IMG/VR virus record: IMGVR_UViG_3300035180_001355
Location: 1-37,949 of that record
Direction: 5' to 3' (one strand)
DNA length: 37,949 bases
Source of the DNA: a virus
This document shows positions 1-8,459 of the stretch, in pieces. The notes beneath the pieces are model-generated. The model was not told where the DNA came from. It saw only the letters and a list, made by a program, of their open reading frames with translations, and ran no database searches. Positions within the stretch are counted from its first letter, which is position 1. Every line of letters begins with the position of its first letter. The translations under genes and the position numbers were made by a program.

Positions 1-107
1 GAGGCGGGTTACCTCGCCTCATTTCACTGTACGGATTTCCTGCGTCAGGGCGAAACTACACCAACAGTTTACCAGGACCCGATTACCCATCTCGTCATGC
101 TCCGACC
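1..107. repeat. Terminal direct repeat (circular-map overlap), left copy
   Basis: Bases 1-107 are identical to bases 37843-37949. The tail gene beginning at 37798 reads in frame through the right copy and on into base 108 and beyond, so the repeat is most simply the overlap of a circular assembly. A circular map fits a phage with circularly permuted DNA. A true short terminal repeat lying inside a gene is possible but less likely. The non-redundant genome is 37,842 bp. Confidence 0.9.
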
Positions 108-2256
108 CAACTACGACACGACGGGCTCATCGTCGGACACCCTGCCGCTTTCGTCCTATAGCTACCAGTCCGAGTACTGGCGGGGCTCCTACGATTCGCA
201 CGGGCGCCTGTCGCTCTCGCCCATACTGCCCGCAAACCACGACCCGACGCTCATCGAGCTACTGGTAGACATTGCCAGATACTTCATATTGGGCAGCCTC
301 CCGCAGAACGACACGGTCCTCTGGGCGATCCATACGAGAGAGACGCTCCGGGCAGACGAGGGTTGGACGTTCTATTGGAAGCCGATCTCGGATGAGTACC
401 AGCGCAAAGAAGATTGGTTCTACCTGCAATGGGACAACATCGGGATACATATCGGGCAGGCGGGCAGGTGCCGCGTGCTCCTCTATGACCGGAGTGACAT
501 GACCAAGACCCCGACGCTCGTCGAGGAGTTCAGCTACGGGCGACCCGAAGACCTCGTTGAGCACGGGATCATTTCGTTCATCCCGGTGCCCGGAGTTGGG
601 CTCTTGTTCCACACGAAGCGGGTTGCACCGGGAGCCCCGGCACGTGCAGCGCGCGCTGAGCTATGGACGACGAAGGGACACCTAATCCGCTTGCCGACGA
701 CGTTCGACGCGGCGGGGGTGCCTCACATCACGTACGAAAGCGCCGTCCACATCGCGCTCAACCCCTGGGCGTTAGCGAGGGTAGCCGTTGGGCGAGTGAG
801 CTATGGCACGAGCGGCGTCTACGTCGACCAGCCGCGCGACCTCGGCATACCCGTCCCGACGCAGCCCGTTACGATCACGCCGTACTACATTAAGCCCCCG
901 GGCACGAGCGTCTCAGCCGCGGCCAACAACGTCGACGGCACGCCCTACGATCCCGGCAGTCACCGCTATCGGGCGCAACTGACCCTCACGACGACGAACA
1001 ACTGGCTGACGCCGTTCGTTACCGGCTACACGGCCTACAAACCCTCCGTCCAGACCGCGCGGAACACGACGCCGATCGTTCTGGCAAACGTGAGCGACGA
1101 CGGCACAGCGGATCGCCTCCTGCATCTCGAATGGTCACAGGACGAGCGGGACCGGTTCGAGGGGCGGGCAGTCACACTCCTGCAGACCCCAGCGGCGCGA
1201 CGCATTGCCGAGCGGGCCGACACCGTGTTCAAACTGGAGCAGAGCGCAGATAATCAGACGTGGAGCACATTGTTTGGCGGCATTACGCGCAAACCGACGC
1301 TGAAACCATTCGGCGGCGCGGGGCCGTGGGCCTACATCGCCGAGTGGACCCTGCAGGATATCTGGAGCCGGTTCGAGGAGGTACGCGTCCTGTGGGCACC
1401 GCGACAGGACAATATGGCGGTTGGCGATGCCATCAACCAGATACTGGCGACGGTGGGTTTCGCCCCCATCTCGCCTGTGCCGGACGCCGTGAACGCCGTC
1501 ACGCTTCCGAAGATTGCGACTCCGGATTTGTCGTGGCAGTTCGCGCCGCGAGAGGGTGACAGTCTGGAGCAGATGCTGGAGACGCTCCTCCTGTTCCTGC
1601 GGGCGCAGTTCGTGGACTGGAAGATGCCGTACAACTGGGACACGGGGCAATGGTCCATCGTTCAGCGGTCGCGCGACGTCTCGGCGTTCTGGACGCTCGA
1701 CCCGCGTCCCGGCACTGCGAACGCGAACAACCGCGTGTGGCAGTACGGCGACGACACGACCCTGCGCCCGGAACCGCCGGAGGGCACGACGCTCCTGCTC
1801 ATTGGGCGGGCGACGGCTATGCCCGTCACGAACACGCCCGGGGTTTCAACGGGCAGCTCGACGACGATCGCCATCACGTCCAAACTCCAGAACCCGGCGG
1901 CAGGCGACCCGGCGAGCCTCGACTATGCCGGGCGGAACATCCCGGTCATGATCCCCATGTACCCGATCGACGATCAGAAACAGTTGGACGTCATGGCCAG
2001 ACGCCTGTTTGACATGATCATGCATCGAATGCTTGTGGGCACAATCTCGATACCGATCTACCAGCCCCTGCTCACGCCGGGCACGCCCGTCAAACTGCTC
2101 GACACGACCGGCACGCCGCTCAGCGTCGATGCGCCGAACGGCAAATCGAGCGAGGCAGATATCCTCTGGATCAAACGGCGGACAGTAACCATCGACCAGA
2201 ACAACGCCGAGACGGAAGTGCTAGAGCTGAACTCGATCTGGGAGGCGTTGCAATGA
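1..2256 (+). CDS. Large tail-tip / baseplate hub-like protein (3' part; starts at 37798 across the circular join)
   Basis: The frame is open from base 1. On the circular map it begins at GTG 37798, giving about 766 residues in all; an ATG at 97 would cut off the N-terminus. The protein follows the tape measure, the usual place of distal tail and hub proteins. Two stretches look hub-like: the middle segment with GDAINQILATVGF and GDSLEQMLETLLLF, and the C-terminal segment with LTPGTPVKLLD. I infer a tail-associated hub protein that connects tube to tip; no catalytic motif is visible. Its stop overlaps the next start (ATGA at 2253), suggesting coupled translation. The exact family is not recognised. 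Confidence 0.8.
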   Translation, partial: EAGYLASFHCTDFLRQGETTPTVYQDPITHLVMLRPNYDTTGSSSDTLPLSSYSYQSEYWRGSYDSHGRLSLSPILPANHDPTLIELLVDIARYFILGSLPQNDTVLWAIHTRETLRADEGWTFYWKPISDEYQRKEDWFYLQWDNIGIHIGQAGRCRVLLYDRSDMTKTPTLVEEFSYGRPEDLVEHGIISFIPVPGVGLLFHTKRVAPGAPARAARAELWTTKGHLIRLPTTFDAAGVPHITYESAVHIALNPWALARVAVGRVSYGTSGVYVDQPRDLGIPVPTQPVTITPYYIKPPGTSVSAAANNVDGTPYDPGSHRYRAQLTLTTTNNWLTPFVTGYTAYKPSVQTARNTTPIVLANVSDDGTADRLLHLEWSQDERDRFEGRAVTLLQTPAARRIAERADTVFKLEQSADNQTWSTLFGGITRKPTLKPFGGAGPWAYIAEWTLQDIWSRFEEVRVLWAPRQDNMAVGDAINQILATVGFAPISPVPDAVNAVTLPKIATPDLSWQFAPREGDSLEQMLETLLLFLRAQFVDWKMPYNWDTGQWSIVQRSRDVSAFWTLDPRPGTANANNRVWQYGDDTTLRPEPPEGTTLLLIGRATAMPVTNTPGVSTGSSTTIAITSKLQNPAAGDPASLDYAGRNIPVMIPMYPIDDQKQLDVMARRLFDMIMHRMLVGTISIPIYQPLLTPGTPVKLLDTTGTPLSVDAPNGKSSEADILWIKRRTVTIDQNNAETEVLELNSIWEALQ

Positions 2257-2498
2257 TCGCTTCAGCAGCGGCACGGCGGGCAATGCGACGGGCGAACCAG
2301 CGAATCATGGAGCGCGCGGCGGGCCGCCTGCCGTCGGTCATTCATACAGCAGCGGACCAAGTGTTTGAGCGCCAAGCCAGCGGTCTGTCGAGCCTCACCG
2401 TCATTCCGGACACGTCAAACCTACAAGACCCCGCGACTGGTGCGTTCTACTTCCTCGCCGGATATAGCGCGGTCGGTGGACCGGATATAGTGAAATGA
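2253..2498 (+). CDS. Small hypothetical tail-region protein (81 aa)
   Basis: The 81-residue protein has a basic, Ala/Arg-rich N-terminal helix (residues 1-30) and a polar C-terminal half. Its ATG overlaps the preceding stop, and its stop overlaps the start of the 997-residue protein, so it is locked between two tail genes in a coupled chain. That spacing is the best evidence that it is real. Size and place would fit a tail assembly factor or small tip subunit, but no family is recognised. Confidence 0.7.
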   Translation: MIASAAARRAMRRANQRIMERAAGRLPSVIHTAADQVFERQASGLSSLTVIPDTSNLQDPATGAFYFLAGYSAVGGPDIVK

Positions 2499-5488
2499 TC
2501 CTACGAACGGGCCGGACGCGGACGCTAACCCTGCGCGGGGCGATCACGAGCAGCGTTGAGTGGCACACGGTGTTCATGAACGGCACCCTCATCCCCACGT
2601 GGAGCTATCCGGAGATCTATGCTCAGGCTCCGTGGGGCGCATGGGTGAGCCTGTCTGGCTACGTCGTGAACCAGTTTCCGCCCGGGCAAGCGAACCTAAC
2701 GCTGGAGGCCGGGTACGGCGCTGGGAGCAACACGCGGACCATTTCGACCGCGTTCGGCATGGAAGAGGTCATTCCTATCAAAGACCCGATCCTGTTCACG
2801 GTGCCGGTCGAGGAATGCGTCGAGATCACGCGTGAGATATGGGACGACATCACCAACCGGCCCATCCCGGTGTCCGAATGCGCCGACCCAACGCTTCTGA
2901 CGCGCGATAAGTACGTCGGGCACCCGCTTTACAAGCTCAGGTTGTTTGAGCGTATGGTCGTAGGCGGGCAGATGACGACGAGCGTCACCGCGAACGGTAC
3001 GACGGTTACCTACTCCGTTCCAGTGACAACCGCGGACGAGGTCGATTACAGTGTCTATGTGACGCAGGACCTCACGGCAGAGGCCCGCACGGCCTCAACG
3101 TCGATCACCTGGACGCTAGAGGGCGGTGGCAGCACGGTACCGGCTTATCTGCCAAACTACTCCTACTCAGATAGCTATTGCACTGCCTCCGCCTCAGCGG
3201 GCGCGACAACCGTGAACCTGCTCCAGTCAACGAACGTTCATCTGCAGGTTGACGTCGGATACTATCGTTCCTACTCGATCACCGGGGCGCTCAAGGCGTA
3301 CGATGTCGCCTATCCCGGTTCGGTAGCAATACTGATAGACGAGGATAACCAGCACCTTGGCAAGCGATCGCTCGTCGCGGATGGGTGGAGCAACTCGGGC
3401 AAACAGATTTTCCACGGAACGATCGTCGGGAACCGGGACGGCGTTCAAATGCCGACCGTAGGCATGGAGGACACCCGTTGCGCCCTATTCGCCGCGTTGT
3501 CGGAGGGACCGGTGGACGGTGACGCCTACACTCTCTCCGCGCTCGGCGAGGACGTTGACGACCTCTATGTGAGGTTCAGGTGCTGGCCGACGTTCAGCGC
3601 AGTCACTGCGAATAACTTCATATTTACCTTCGATAACTGCTCAACACTCACTCCCGGGGGCAACCTGGCTGGCCAGTGGACTGGGATCGGCGGCGCGGCC
3701 CTCGCCATCGAGAACGCGCAGATCAGGATTGACACGGCTGCGAGCGGGGCGCAGGGCATTCGCAGGACGTTCACGAACCGTTGGGCGAACCTCTCGCAGG
3801 GCATCATGGAGCTCGTCATGACGGGCCCCGCAGGCCCGGGCATAACCGTCACGCTCTATTCGCCGACTGGCGCGACGAAAACGTGGACACACGATTGGAT
3901 GGGCAGGCCGATCGACCTCAGCCTCGGCTACCCGATCCCCGACCTGTGCAACCCGGACAGTGCGACGGCGGCGGTCGACACCTGGGACACCCGTTGGCCG
4001 CTGCCAACCGTTGACTCCGACTACTCCGGCGTCACGAGCTGCAACCAACTAGAGATCACTGGCCTGCAGAACTCGCAAACGTACCATCTCATCAATCTGG
4101 AGGTCGCCTGGGCGAGCAGGACGAACGTCACCTGCATGGCGTCTCGCGCGAACTGGGTGCTCGAACAGGCGGCGCAGATCAGCGAAGGCGTCACGAGCCA
4201 GACCTACATCGTACGCGGCATTCTTGGCATGTCGGACGGCAGGCAGTCGTTCGAAGATGGGCACGCCCGGCTGATCGCCGTTACGTCGTCGGCAGGCACA
4301 GACTACGAAATGTACGAGGTGCCGATCAGCACGCTTCTGTCCACGACCGGTAACGCGCAACTGGAGCCGTGGCCGCCCTATCCGGGCTGGACTATGACGG
4401 GCACGATCGTGAGCGATCCGGCAGACGGAGGACTGCTTAGCGACTGGCTCAATACGAACCGGTACCTGGGTTGGCTTCGCGGCGGCGGGTGGGCCTACAT
4501 CCCCGGCACGGGCTGGGTGGCCGGAACCGACATCCCCGCGGGCGCGCCATCCCAGACGGCTGACCTCTATGCTCAAGTCTGCGTCGACCGGATCGACTGG
4601 TATCCTGGCTGCGGCGACGCGTTCTCGTTCAGCTCGACAAACACGGGAGCGTATGGCGACACGATCTACCTCGCTGCGGCAGCAGTCCTTCGTGGTGGCG
4701 GGCATGGGCTCGTCTACGGTGGCGACCCGCGCGTACCCGTCAATGCACAGACAGTGACGAACACGGACACGGTCACGAATGACAGCGCAGGGACAGGCAC
4801 GAGCAACACGATCGGCTGGTGGGAGAGCGGCACCCCGTTCGGACGGGGCGAGCGGTCCATCAAAACCGCGGCAGGGGCGCAGTTCGCCTACACGACCTGG
4901 CACAATCGCAAGCGACAGCGGGTTGTTCTCTCGGTGGCGACGCCTACCGCCTATCGCTGCGTCGAGTACGACCATCCGAGGAACTGGCTCCATGCGTCGG
5001 ACGCGAAGAAGGTCAAAACGGCTCACGCATGGGACTTCGCAGCCCTAATGCGGAGCACTGACTACCCGTACACGTGGATGAGATTGCGCGCGAACCCGCA
5101 TAACGGATCACTGCTCATGCTGGGGATCACCCCGGCAACTGCGCCGCCCTACACGTACCATGTCTGCTATGGAAAGGACGGCGGCCTTACCACTCAGGAG
5201 CTATTTAGCATGACAGCAAACTCGGCATTGATCGAGCATGACCTCGCTCGTGGCCTGTGGGTGCTCTTCTACGAGACCGGCGGGGCGATACAGCGGCGGA
5301 CTTGTAGCGACGCGTCGGATATGAGCTCATGGACGACGGCGACGGCCCTGGCGATCTCGGGCACGCTCCTGGACTGTGCCTACGACCGCCGGTATGCGCG
5401 CATGGCGCTCGTTACGACATCGGGTAGCGTGACCAAGGTGCTCTCGTCGAGCGACAGCGGCGAAACCTGGACGGAAAGGCTGGTGTGA
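2495..5488 (+). CDS. Large tail protein with Asp-box-like C-terminus (997 aa)
   Basis: This is the longest complete gene. The sequence is rich in Thr, Ser, Gly and Trp, as in beta-rich virion proteins. Near the C-terminus SSDSGETWTE matches the Asp-box pattern (S-x-D-x-G-x-T-W) of beta-propeller (BNR) repeats, and KDGGLTT earlier is a weaker match, so residues from about 790 may form a propeller-like domain. Asp boxes occur in many carbohydrate-binding virion proteins. I infer a tail-tip or fibre component that contacts the host surface. It starts four bases inside the preceding gene. The N-terminal two thirds are not recognised. Confidence 0.8.
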   Translation: MILRTGRTRTLTLRGAITSSVEWHTVFMNGTLIPTWSYPEIYAQAPWGAWVSLSGYVVNQFPPGQANLTLEAGYGAGSNTRTISTAFGMEEVIPIKDPILFTVPVEECVEITREIWDDITNRPIPVSECADPTLLTRDKYVGHPLYKLRLFERMVVGGQMTTSVTANGTTVTYSVPVTTADEVDYSVYVTQDLTAEARTASTSITWTLEGGGSTVPAYLPNYSYSDSYCTASASAGATTVNLLQSTNVHLQVDVGYYRSYSITGALKAYDVAYPGSVAILIDEDNQHLGKRSLVADGWSNSGKQIFHGTIVGNRDGVQMPTVGMEDTRCALFAALSEGPVDGDAYTLSALGEDVDDLYVRFRCWPTFSAVTANNFIFTFDNCSTLTPGGNLAGQWTGIGGAALAIENAQIRIDTAASGAQGIRRTFTNRWANLSQGIMELVMTGPAGPGITVTLYSPTGATKTWTHDWMGRPIDLSLGYPIPDLCNPDSATAAVDTWDTRWPLPTVDSDYSGVTSCNQLEITGLQNSQTYHLINLEVAWASRTNVTCMASRANWVLEQAAQISEGVTSQTYIVRGILGMSDGRQSFEDGHARLIAVTSSAGTDYEMYEVPISTLLSTTGNAQLEPWPPYPGWTMTGTIVSDPADGGLLSDWLNTNRYLGWLRGGGWAYIPGTGWVAGTDIPAGAPSQTADLYAQVCVDRIDWYPGCGDAFSFSSTNTGAYGDTIYLAAAAVLRGGGHGLVYGGDPRVPVNAQTVTNTDTVTNDSAGTGTSNTIGWWESGTPFGRGERSIKTAAGAQFAYTTWHNRKRQRVVLSVATPTAYRCVEYDHPRNWLHASDAKKVKTAHAWDFAALMRSTDYPYTWMRLRANPHNGSLLMLGITPATAPPYTYHVCYGKDGGLTTQELFSMTANSALIEHDLARGLWVLFYETGGAIQRRTCSDASDMSSWTTATALAISGTLLDCAYDRRYARMALVTTSGSVTKVLSSSDSGETWTERLV

Positions 5489-5491
5489 GAG

Positions 5492-6244
5492 ATGGCGATC
5501 ACAACGCTCAGCGGCACTCTGCCGACCTCAGTGACTGCAGCAGGCGTGAGGAACTACTCGACGGGCGACGCGGTTTCAGCGGCGGGACTGCAGGCGGATC
5601 TTGGCGACGCGTACGCCCCGGCCATGTACTGCCTCCCGGCGGGCGTGGTGCTCGGGTTCGCCTGTACGCCCTCTGGTCTCGGCGTAACGATCCCTGCGGG
5701 ATCTGTCTGGTACGCGCGGCAGGTCTGGCTCGTGACTACGGATACCGTGGTAACGGTGCCGGACAACGCGACGACCTACCTCTGGGGTTGCTCGGACGGC
5801 GTGATCAGACAGACGTCAACGACCACTCCGCCGACAGGCTACTCGGCATACACGGCGGCGATTGTCGCGCAGGTCTCGGCCTCGGGCGGAAACGCGACCG
5901 TTGCGGCCTACAAACAATGGGCGATGGGCAGTTCGATTGTTCCGGTCCCGGGCGGCCTCACGTCGATCACCGGGACCCTTCCGGACGCGGATTACACGGT
6001 ACTCCCGGCGCAGTATGCGGGCGAGGTCATTCTGGTGGCGCACACGGGCTGGACATCGACGCACAATCTGCTCATGCCGCTCGCCGCGGGTATGCTCCGC
6101 TGGATCGTCAACACGTGCGGGCAGTCGATCGTCGTCAAAGGCGCGACGGGCACCGGCCCGACGATCGCGAACAGTCGGGCGGCCTGTGTCGTCTGTGATG
6201 GAACGAACTGGCTTCGCCTTACCGCGGATTCGGTCTTGACATAG
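5492..6244 (+). CDS. Tail fibre / tip structural protein (250 aa)
   Basis: The 250-residue protein is low in charge and rich in Thr, Ala, Gly and Val. Its N-terminal region (SAAGLQADLGDAYAP, then PAGVVLGFACTPSG) resembles segments of other phage tip and fibre proteins. It begins three bases after the 997-residue gene. A competing frame on the same strand (5485-6198) is Arg/Gly-rich, as expected of a shadow. The end of this gene carries the -35 box of the next promoter, so the late structural transcript and the lysis transcript overlap here. Structural role inferred from composition and place; no enzyme motif. Confidence 0.75.
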   Translation: MAITTLSGTLPTSVTAAGVRNYSTGDAVSAAGLQADLGDAYAPAMYCLPAGVVLGFACTPSGLGVTIPAGSVWYARQVWLVTTDTVVTVPDNATTYLWGCSDGVIRQTSTTTPPTGYSAYTAAIVAQVSASGGNATVAAYKQWAMGSSIVPVPGGLTSITGTLPDADYTVLPAQYAGEVILVAHTGWTSTHNLLMPLAAGMLRWIVNTCGQSIVVKGATGTGPTIANSRAACVVCDGTNWLRLTADSVLT

Positions 6245-6265
6245 ACGCGCGCAAAGGCGTACAAT
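6236..6265 (+). promoter_or_regulatory. Sigma-70-type promoter for the lysis/adhesion operon
   Basis: TTGACA at 6236-6241 and TACAAT at 6260-6265 are separated by 18 bases. The -35 box lies inside the last codons of the preceding gene. A leader of about 150 nt follows before the ATG at 6422. Spacing and downstream leader closely match the promoter at 23807. Confidence 0.8.
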
Positions 6266-6286
6266 GACCGCAACAGCATACAGGCA

Positions 6287-6338
6287 GGCTTTGCGAAGCC
6301 CGTTTCCGGCTCAGACGATCCGGGGCGGGCTTCCGTCG
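6287..6338 (+). promoter_or_regulatory. Structured leader element, copy A (nut/put- or attenuator-like)
   Basis: The transcript from the 6236 promoter begins with GGCTTTGCGAAGCC (6287-6300), a 5-bp stem with a TGCG loop. After 25 nt comes CGGGCTTC (6326-6333), which is fully complementary to GAAGCCCG at 6295-6302, the right half of the first hairpin plus two bases. The two pairings exclude each other. The 14-nt hairpin and the sequence GGGCTTC-N-GTCG recur, with almost the same spacing, in the leader at 23859. The rest of the gap to 6421 has no gene. I infer transcription control by antitermination or attenuation; this is untested. Confidence 0.6.
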
Positions 6339-6421
6339 CCTGTGATACCCGCCGTGAGCGCACCGGCGCTTGGACCTGACAGCGCGAACGTCCAGAACTC
6401 CCGCGACGGGGGAGGCGCAGG

Positions 6422-6769
6422 ATGACCATTGGAGGAATGTGTCCATTGGCAGATAGGCAACTTTGCGACCAGGTGGTAACGCTCGGCAAGGCGGTGCCGG
6501 GCCTCATCGAGACGCTCAACGCAAACGGCGTGATGCTGGCGCGGATCGAGGAGAAGGTCAGTTCACTCCCAGAGATCGCGCGTGGGCAGCACGAGGCGGC
6601 GCAGCGTTTAGCCGCGCTAGAGGAGCACCTGCGCGCGGCCGAGGCGCGCATCAGCTCGCTGGAGAAACAACAGGATGACTCGCGCCGGTTCCTGATCTCC
6701 GCCATGTTCGCCGCCGTTCTCGGGTTCGTGACGGGGATAATCGGTTTGGCACTGCACGGTAATCGTTAG
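6422..6769 (+). CDS. Coiled-coil plus C-terminal TM protein, XhlA-like (115 aa)
   Basis: Residues about 25-87 are heptad-rich (LEEHLRAAEARISSLEKQQ), and residues 88-111 form one strong membrane segment (FLISAMFAAVLGFVTGIIGL). This coiled-coil-then-anchor layout is that of XhlA-like proteins, which help holins and endolysins at the membrane in several Gram-positive phages. The gene is the first of the transcript that carries the endolysin. ATG 6422 has GGGGAGG just upstream. A role in lysis is inferred from layout and neighbours; a membrane-anchored tail or exclusion protein cannot be excluded. Confidence 0.7.
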   Translation: MTIGGMCPLADRQLCDQVVTLGKAVPGLIETLNANGVMLARIEEKVSSLPEIARGQHEAAQRLAALEEHLRAAEARISSLEKQQDDSRRFLISAMFAAVLGFVTGIIGLALHGNR

Positions 6770-6791
6770 ATCGCAACAGGAGGCAAACACG

Positions 6792-7223
6792 ATGGGCACT
6801 ACTCAGCTCGACATCACTCAGCTCGCGGCGAAGGTCGATCAGTTGATCAAACAGCTTGCGGCTATTGCACCGCGGCACTGGAAGGGGAACTGCCCGCCCG
6901 ACGCGCATCATTTCGATGCCGGGAGCATTCAGGCCGACGCGTCGGCGGACGTGGCCGCGAAGACCGTGACCCTCCGTTTCCGGTTCACCGACGGAGGGGC
7001 CCCGCACGAGGTAGGGGCGACTATGCGATGGGATCAGATCGGCATTCGAGGCGGCGCGGACGTCGTGACCGTTGACGGTGTGCAGCTCTCTGGCGCAGAT
7101 TGCGTGATCGGGCACCGAGAGGGGCTGGAGGGTCTGCACTGGTATGCGCGCATCGTCTGCGAGTTCCGTGGCAATCTCCCGACCGGCGCGCCGGTGCATT
7201 ACCGGTTTGACGGAGACCTCTAA
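6792..7223 (+). CDS. Hypothetical protein in lysis block (143 aa)
   Basis: The 143-residue protein starts with a short amphipathic helix (about residues 5-25, QLAAKVDQLIKQLAAI), followed by a beta-rich region with alternating hydrophobic residues (VAAKTVTLRFRFTDGG, VHYRFDGDL). Its ATG has AGGAGG at 8-nt spacing, and its TAA overlaps the ATG of the endolysin gene. No signal peptide, membrane segment or catalytic motif is seen. It could be a small virion or lysis accessory protein. Family not recognised. Confidence 0.65.
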   Translation: MGTTQLDITQLAAKVDQLIKQLAAIAPRHWKGNCPPDAHHFDAGSIQADASADVAAKTVTLRFRFTDGGAPHEVGATMRWDQIGIRGGADVVTVDGVQLSGADCVIGHREGLEGLHWYARIVCEFRGNLPTGAPVHYRFDGDL

Positions 7224-7723
7224 TGCCAGACCTTCCATGCTTTTGGCGGGGTGCTAGGGCATTCAAACCGGGGCGCACAGGTTCGATTAGCGCGATCATT
7301 CTGCATTCGTCCGATGGGCACGAGCAGGGTGACCTCGAAACGCTCACCGGGCCGGAAGTGTCGTCGCACTACTACGTGACGCGCGCGGGCAAGCTTTACC
7401 GGCTCGTTCTGGATCGAGACACTGCGTTTCACGTCGGGAAGGCGGACAAGCCGGAGCACAGCAATGGCCGAACGCTCGGGATCGAGCAGGAGCACATCGA
7501 CGGGCAGGACGATTGGCCTGACGCCCAGCTCACGACCGTCGCGCGCCTCGTCTGTGCGTTGCGGGAGCAGTACGGGCATTTGCCTGTTCTTTCACACGCC
7601 GCGGTGGCCGTACCGCCTGGTCGCAAGGTCGACCCTCAGGGGTACCCGTGGGACAAGCTCAGCGAGGCAGTGGCGGCGGAGGCAGGTCAACGGTGGAAGC
7701 TCCTGCCTAAACAGGGAGGGTAG
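7223..7723 (+). CDS. Endolysin, N-acetylmuramoyl-L-alanine amidase (Amidase_2)
   Basis: The 166-residue single-domain enzyme would cut the amide bond between N-acetylmuramic acid and L-alanine in peptidoglycan. Visible Amidase_2 features: zinc-ligand His28 in IILHSSDG, SSHYYVTRAGKLYRLV with Tyr50/51 near the active site, GIEQEH at 86-91, and His125 followed by GRKVDPQG, where Lys135 and Asp137 sit at the places of the catalytic Lys and third zinc ligand of T7-type lysozymes. There is no cell-wall-binding domain and no signal peptide, so export needs a holin. The gene touches the preceding one, and a holin-like gene begins two bases downstream. Confidence 0.93.
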   Translation: MPDLPCFWRGARAFKPGRTGSISAIILHSSDGHEQGDLETLTGPEVSSHYYVTRAGKLYRLVLDRDTAFHVGKADKPEHSNGRTLGIEQEHIDGQDDWPDAQLTTVARLVCALREQYGHLPVLSHAAVAVPPGRKVDPQGYPWDKLSEAVAAEAGQRWKLLPKQGG

Positions 7724-7725
7724 AA

Positions 7726-7899
7726 ATGATCGCGAAAGTGGCAATACTCACAATCTGCTACGGTGTCCTGGCCGCGGGCGCGACGTGGGCCGTAACGCCA
7801 AACTGGAAGACTGCCCTCTGGGGCGGCATTGTAGGGGCCGTGACGTACCTCAAGGGCAAACTCGAAGAGCAGCCGGGTTCTCCCGGCAAGGAGGTCTAG
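7726..7899 (+). CDS. Holin-like small membrane protein (57 aa)
   Basis: This short gene encodes 57 residues beginning MIAKVAILTICYGVLAAG. A membrane segment covers residues 5-24, a second weaker hydrophobic stretch covers 28-43 (ALWGGIVGAVTYL), and the tail is charged (KGKLEEQ...GKEV). ATG 7726 has GGGAGGG about 7 nt upstream, and its TAG abuts the next ATG at 7900. Size, topology and position directly after the endolysin gene fit a class II-type holin that lets the amidase reach the wall. No sequence family is recognised, so the function rests on context. Confidence 0.75.
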   Translation: MIAKVAILTICYGVLAAGATWAVTPNWKTALWGGIVGAVTYLKGKLEEQPGSPGKEV

Positions 7900-8211
7900 A
7901 TGGCCGCGACAGACGTACAGATGCAGGAATACTGCGACCAGCGCATTCGCGTTCGAGCCGAACAGATTCGCGCGCTACTGGCCGCAATGCAGGACGACAA
8001 GGCCGCGATCGACGACGTCTATGCCCGCGCGAGTGACGCTAACTCGCCCTGGGCAGACGCGCGCACAGATGGGCCGCCGCATCTGCTGGTGAGCAGTGAC
8101 ATATTGTCTTACAATACGTTCATCATGGACCTGATCGCAGCGATACAGAACGACGCGCAGTGGCCTGTGGTGTACAAAGCATGCGTGAGGCCGGTCGGAT
8201 TCGGAACCTAG
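7900..8211 (+). CDS. Hypothetical phage protein (103 aa)
   Basis: The protein is mostly helical: RIRVRAEQIRALLAAMQDDK, then AIDDVYARA and a DGPPHLL turn, and ends with SYNTFIMDLIAAIQND. Similar small proteins with this pattern occur near fibre genes of other phages, as far as I recall, but no function is known to me. It starts immediately after the holin-like stop, within the same transcript. The helical composition could suit a chaperone or small virion part. Confidence 0.7.
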   Translation: MAATDVQMQEYCDQRIRVRAEQIRALLAAMQDDKAAIDDVYARASDANSPWADARTDGPPHLLVSSDILSYNTFIMDLIAAIQNDAQWPVVYKACVRPVGFGT

Positions 8212-8216
8212 TCGAG

Positions 8217-8459
8217 ATGGAAGCCGAGGCCCCGCGGGTACCTCCAGAGCCGCCGGACGGATGGCCGAATGCGGAGCCCACGTATGCGCCCGGTGACAAG
8301 GTGGTCGTAGCGCGCGGCGGCGTCTACTACGGCGGCGAGGTTGTTCCGATGGAACCGTATTGGTCAGACAGGACCGCGCGGCGATGGTTGCGCGTGCGTC
8401 TAGATGATGGGCAACGATTGCGAGTTCGGCGAGCAGAGATCGTTCAGAGGACAGAATAG
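8217..8459 (+). CDS. Small hypothetical protein with SH3-like core (80 aa)
   Basis: A Pro-rich N-terminus (APRVPPEPPDGWP) leads into YAPGDKVVVARGGVYYGGEVV and a basic C-terminus with WLRVRLDDGQRLRVRRAEIV. The GDKV...GGEV pattern is typical of small five-stranded SH3/KOW-like barrels. I chose ATG 8217, five bases after the preceding stop; an earlier in-frame ATG at 8181 would overlap the upstream gene. The stop abuts the tailspike ATG (8460). Function unknown. Confidence 0.6.
   Translation: MEAEAPRVPPEPPDGWPNAEPTYAPGDKVVVARGGVYYGGEVVPMEPYWSDRTARRWLRVRLDDGQRLRVRRAEIVQRTE

Noticed and set aside
4049-5026. A 325-codon minus-strand frame opposite the large tail gene
   Set aside because: Arg/Val/Asp-rich shadow within a confident tail gene.
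5485-6198. An alternative plus-strand frame with start at 5485
   Set aside because: Gly/Arg/Asp-rich, typical of an out-of-frame shadow; the 5492 frame has normal composition and tail-fibre character.
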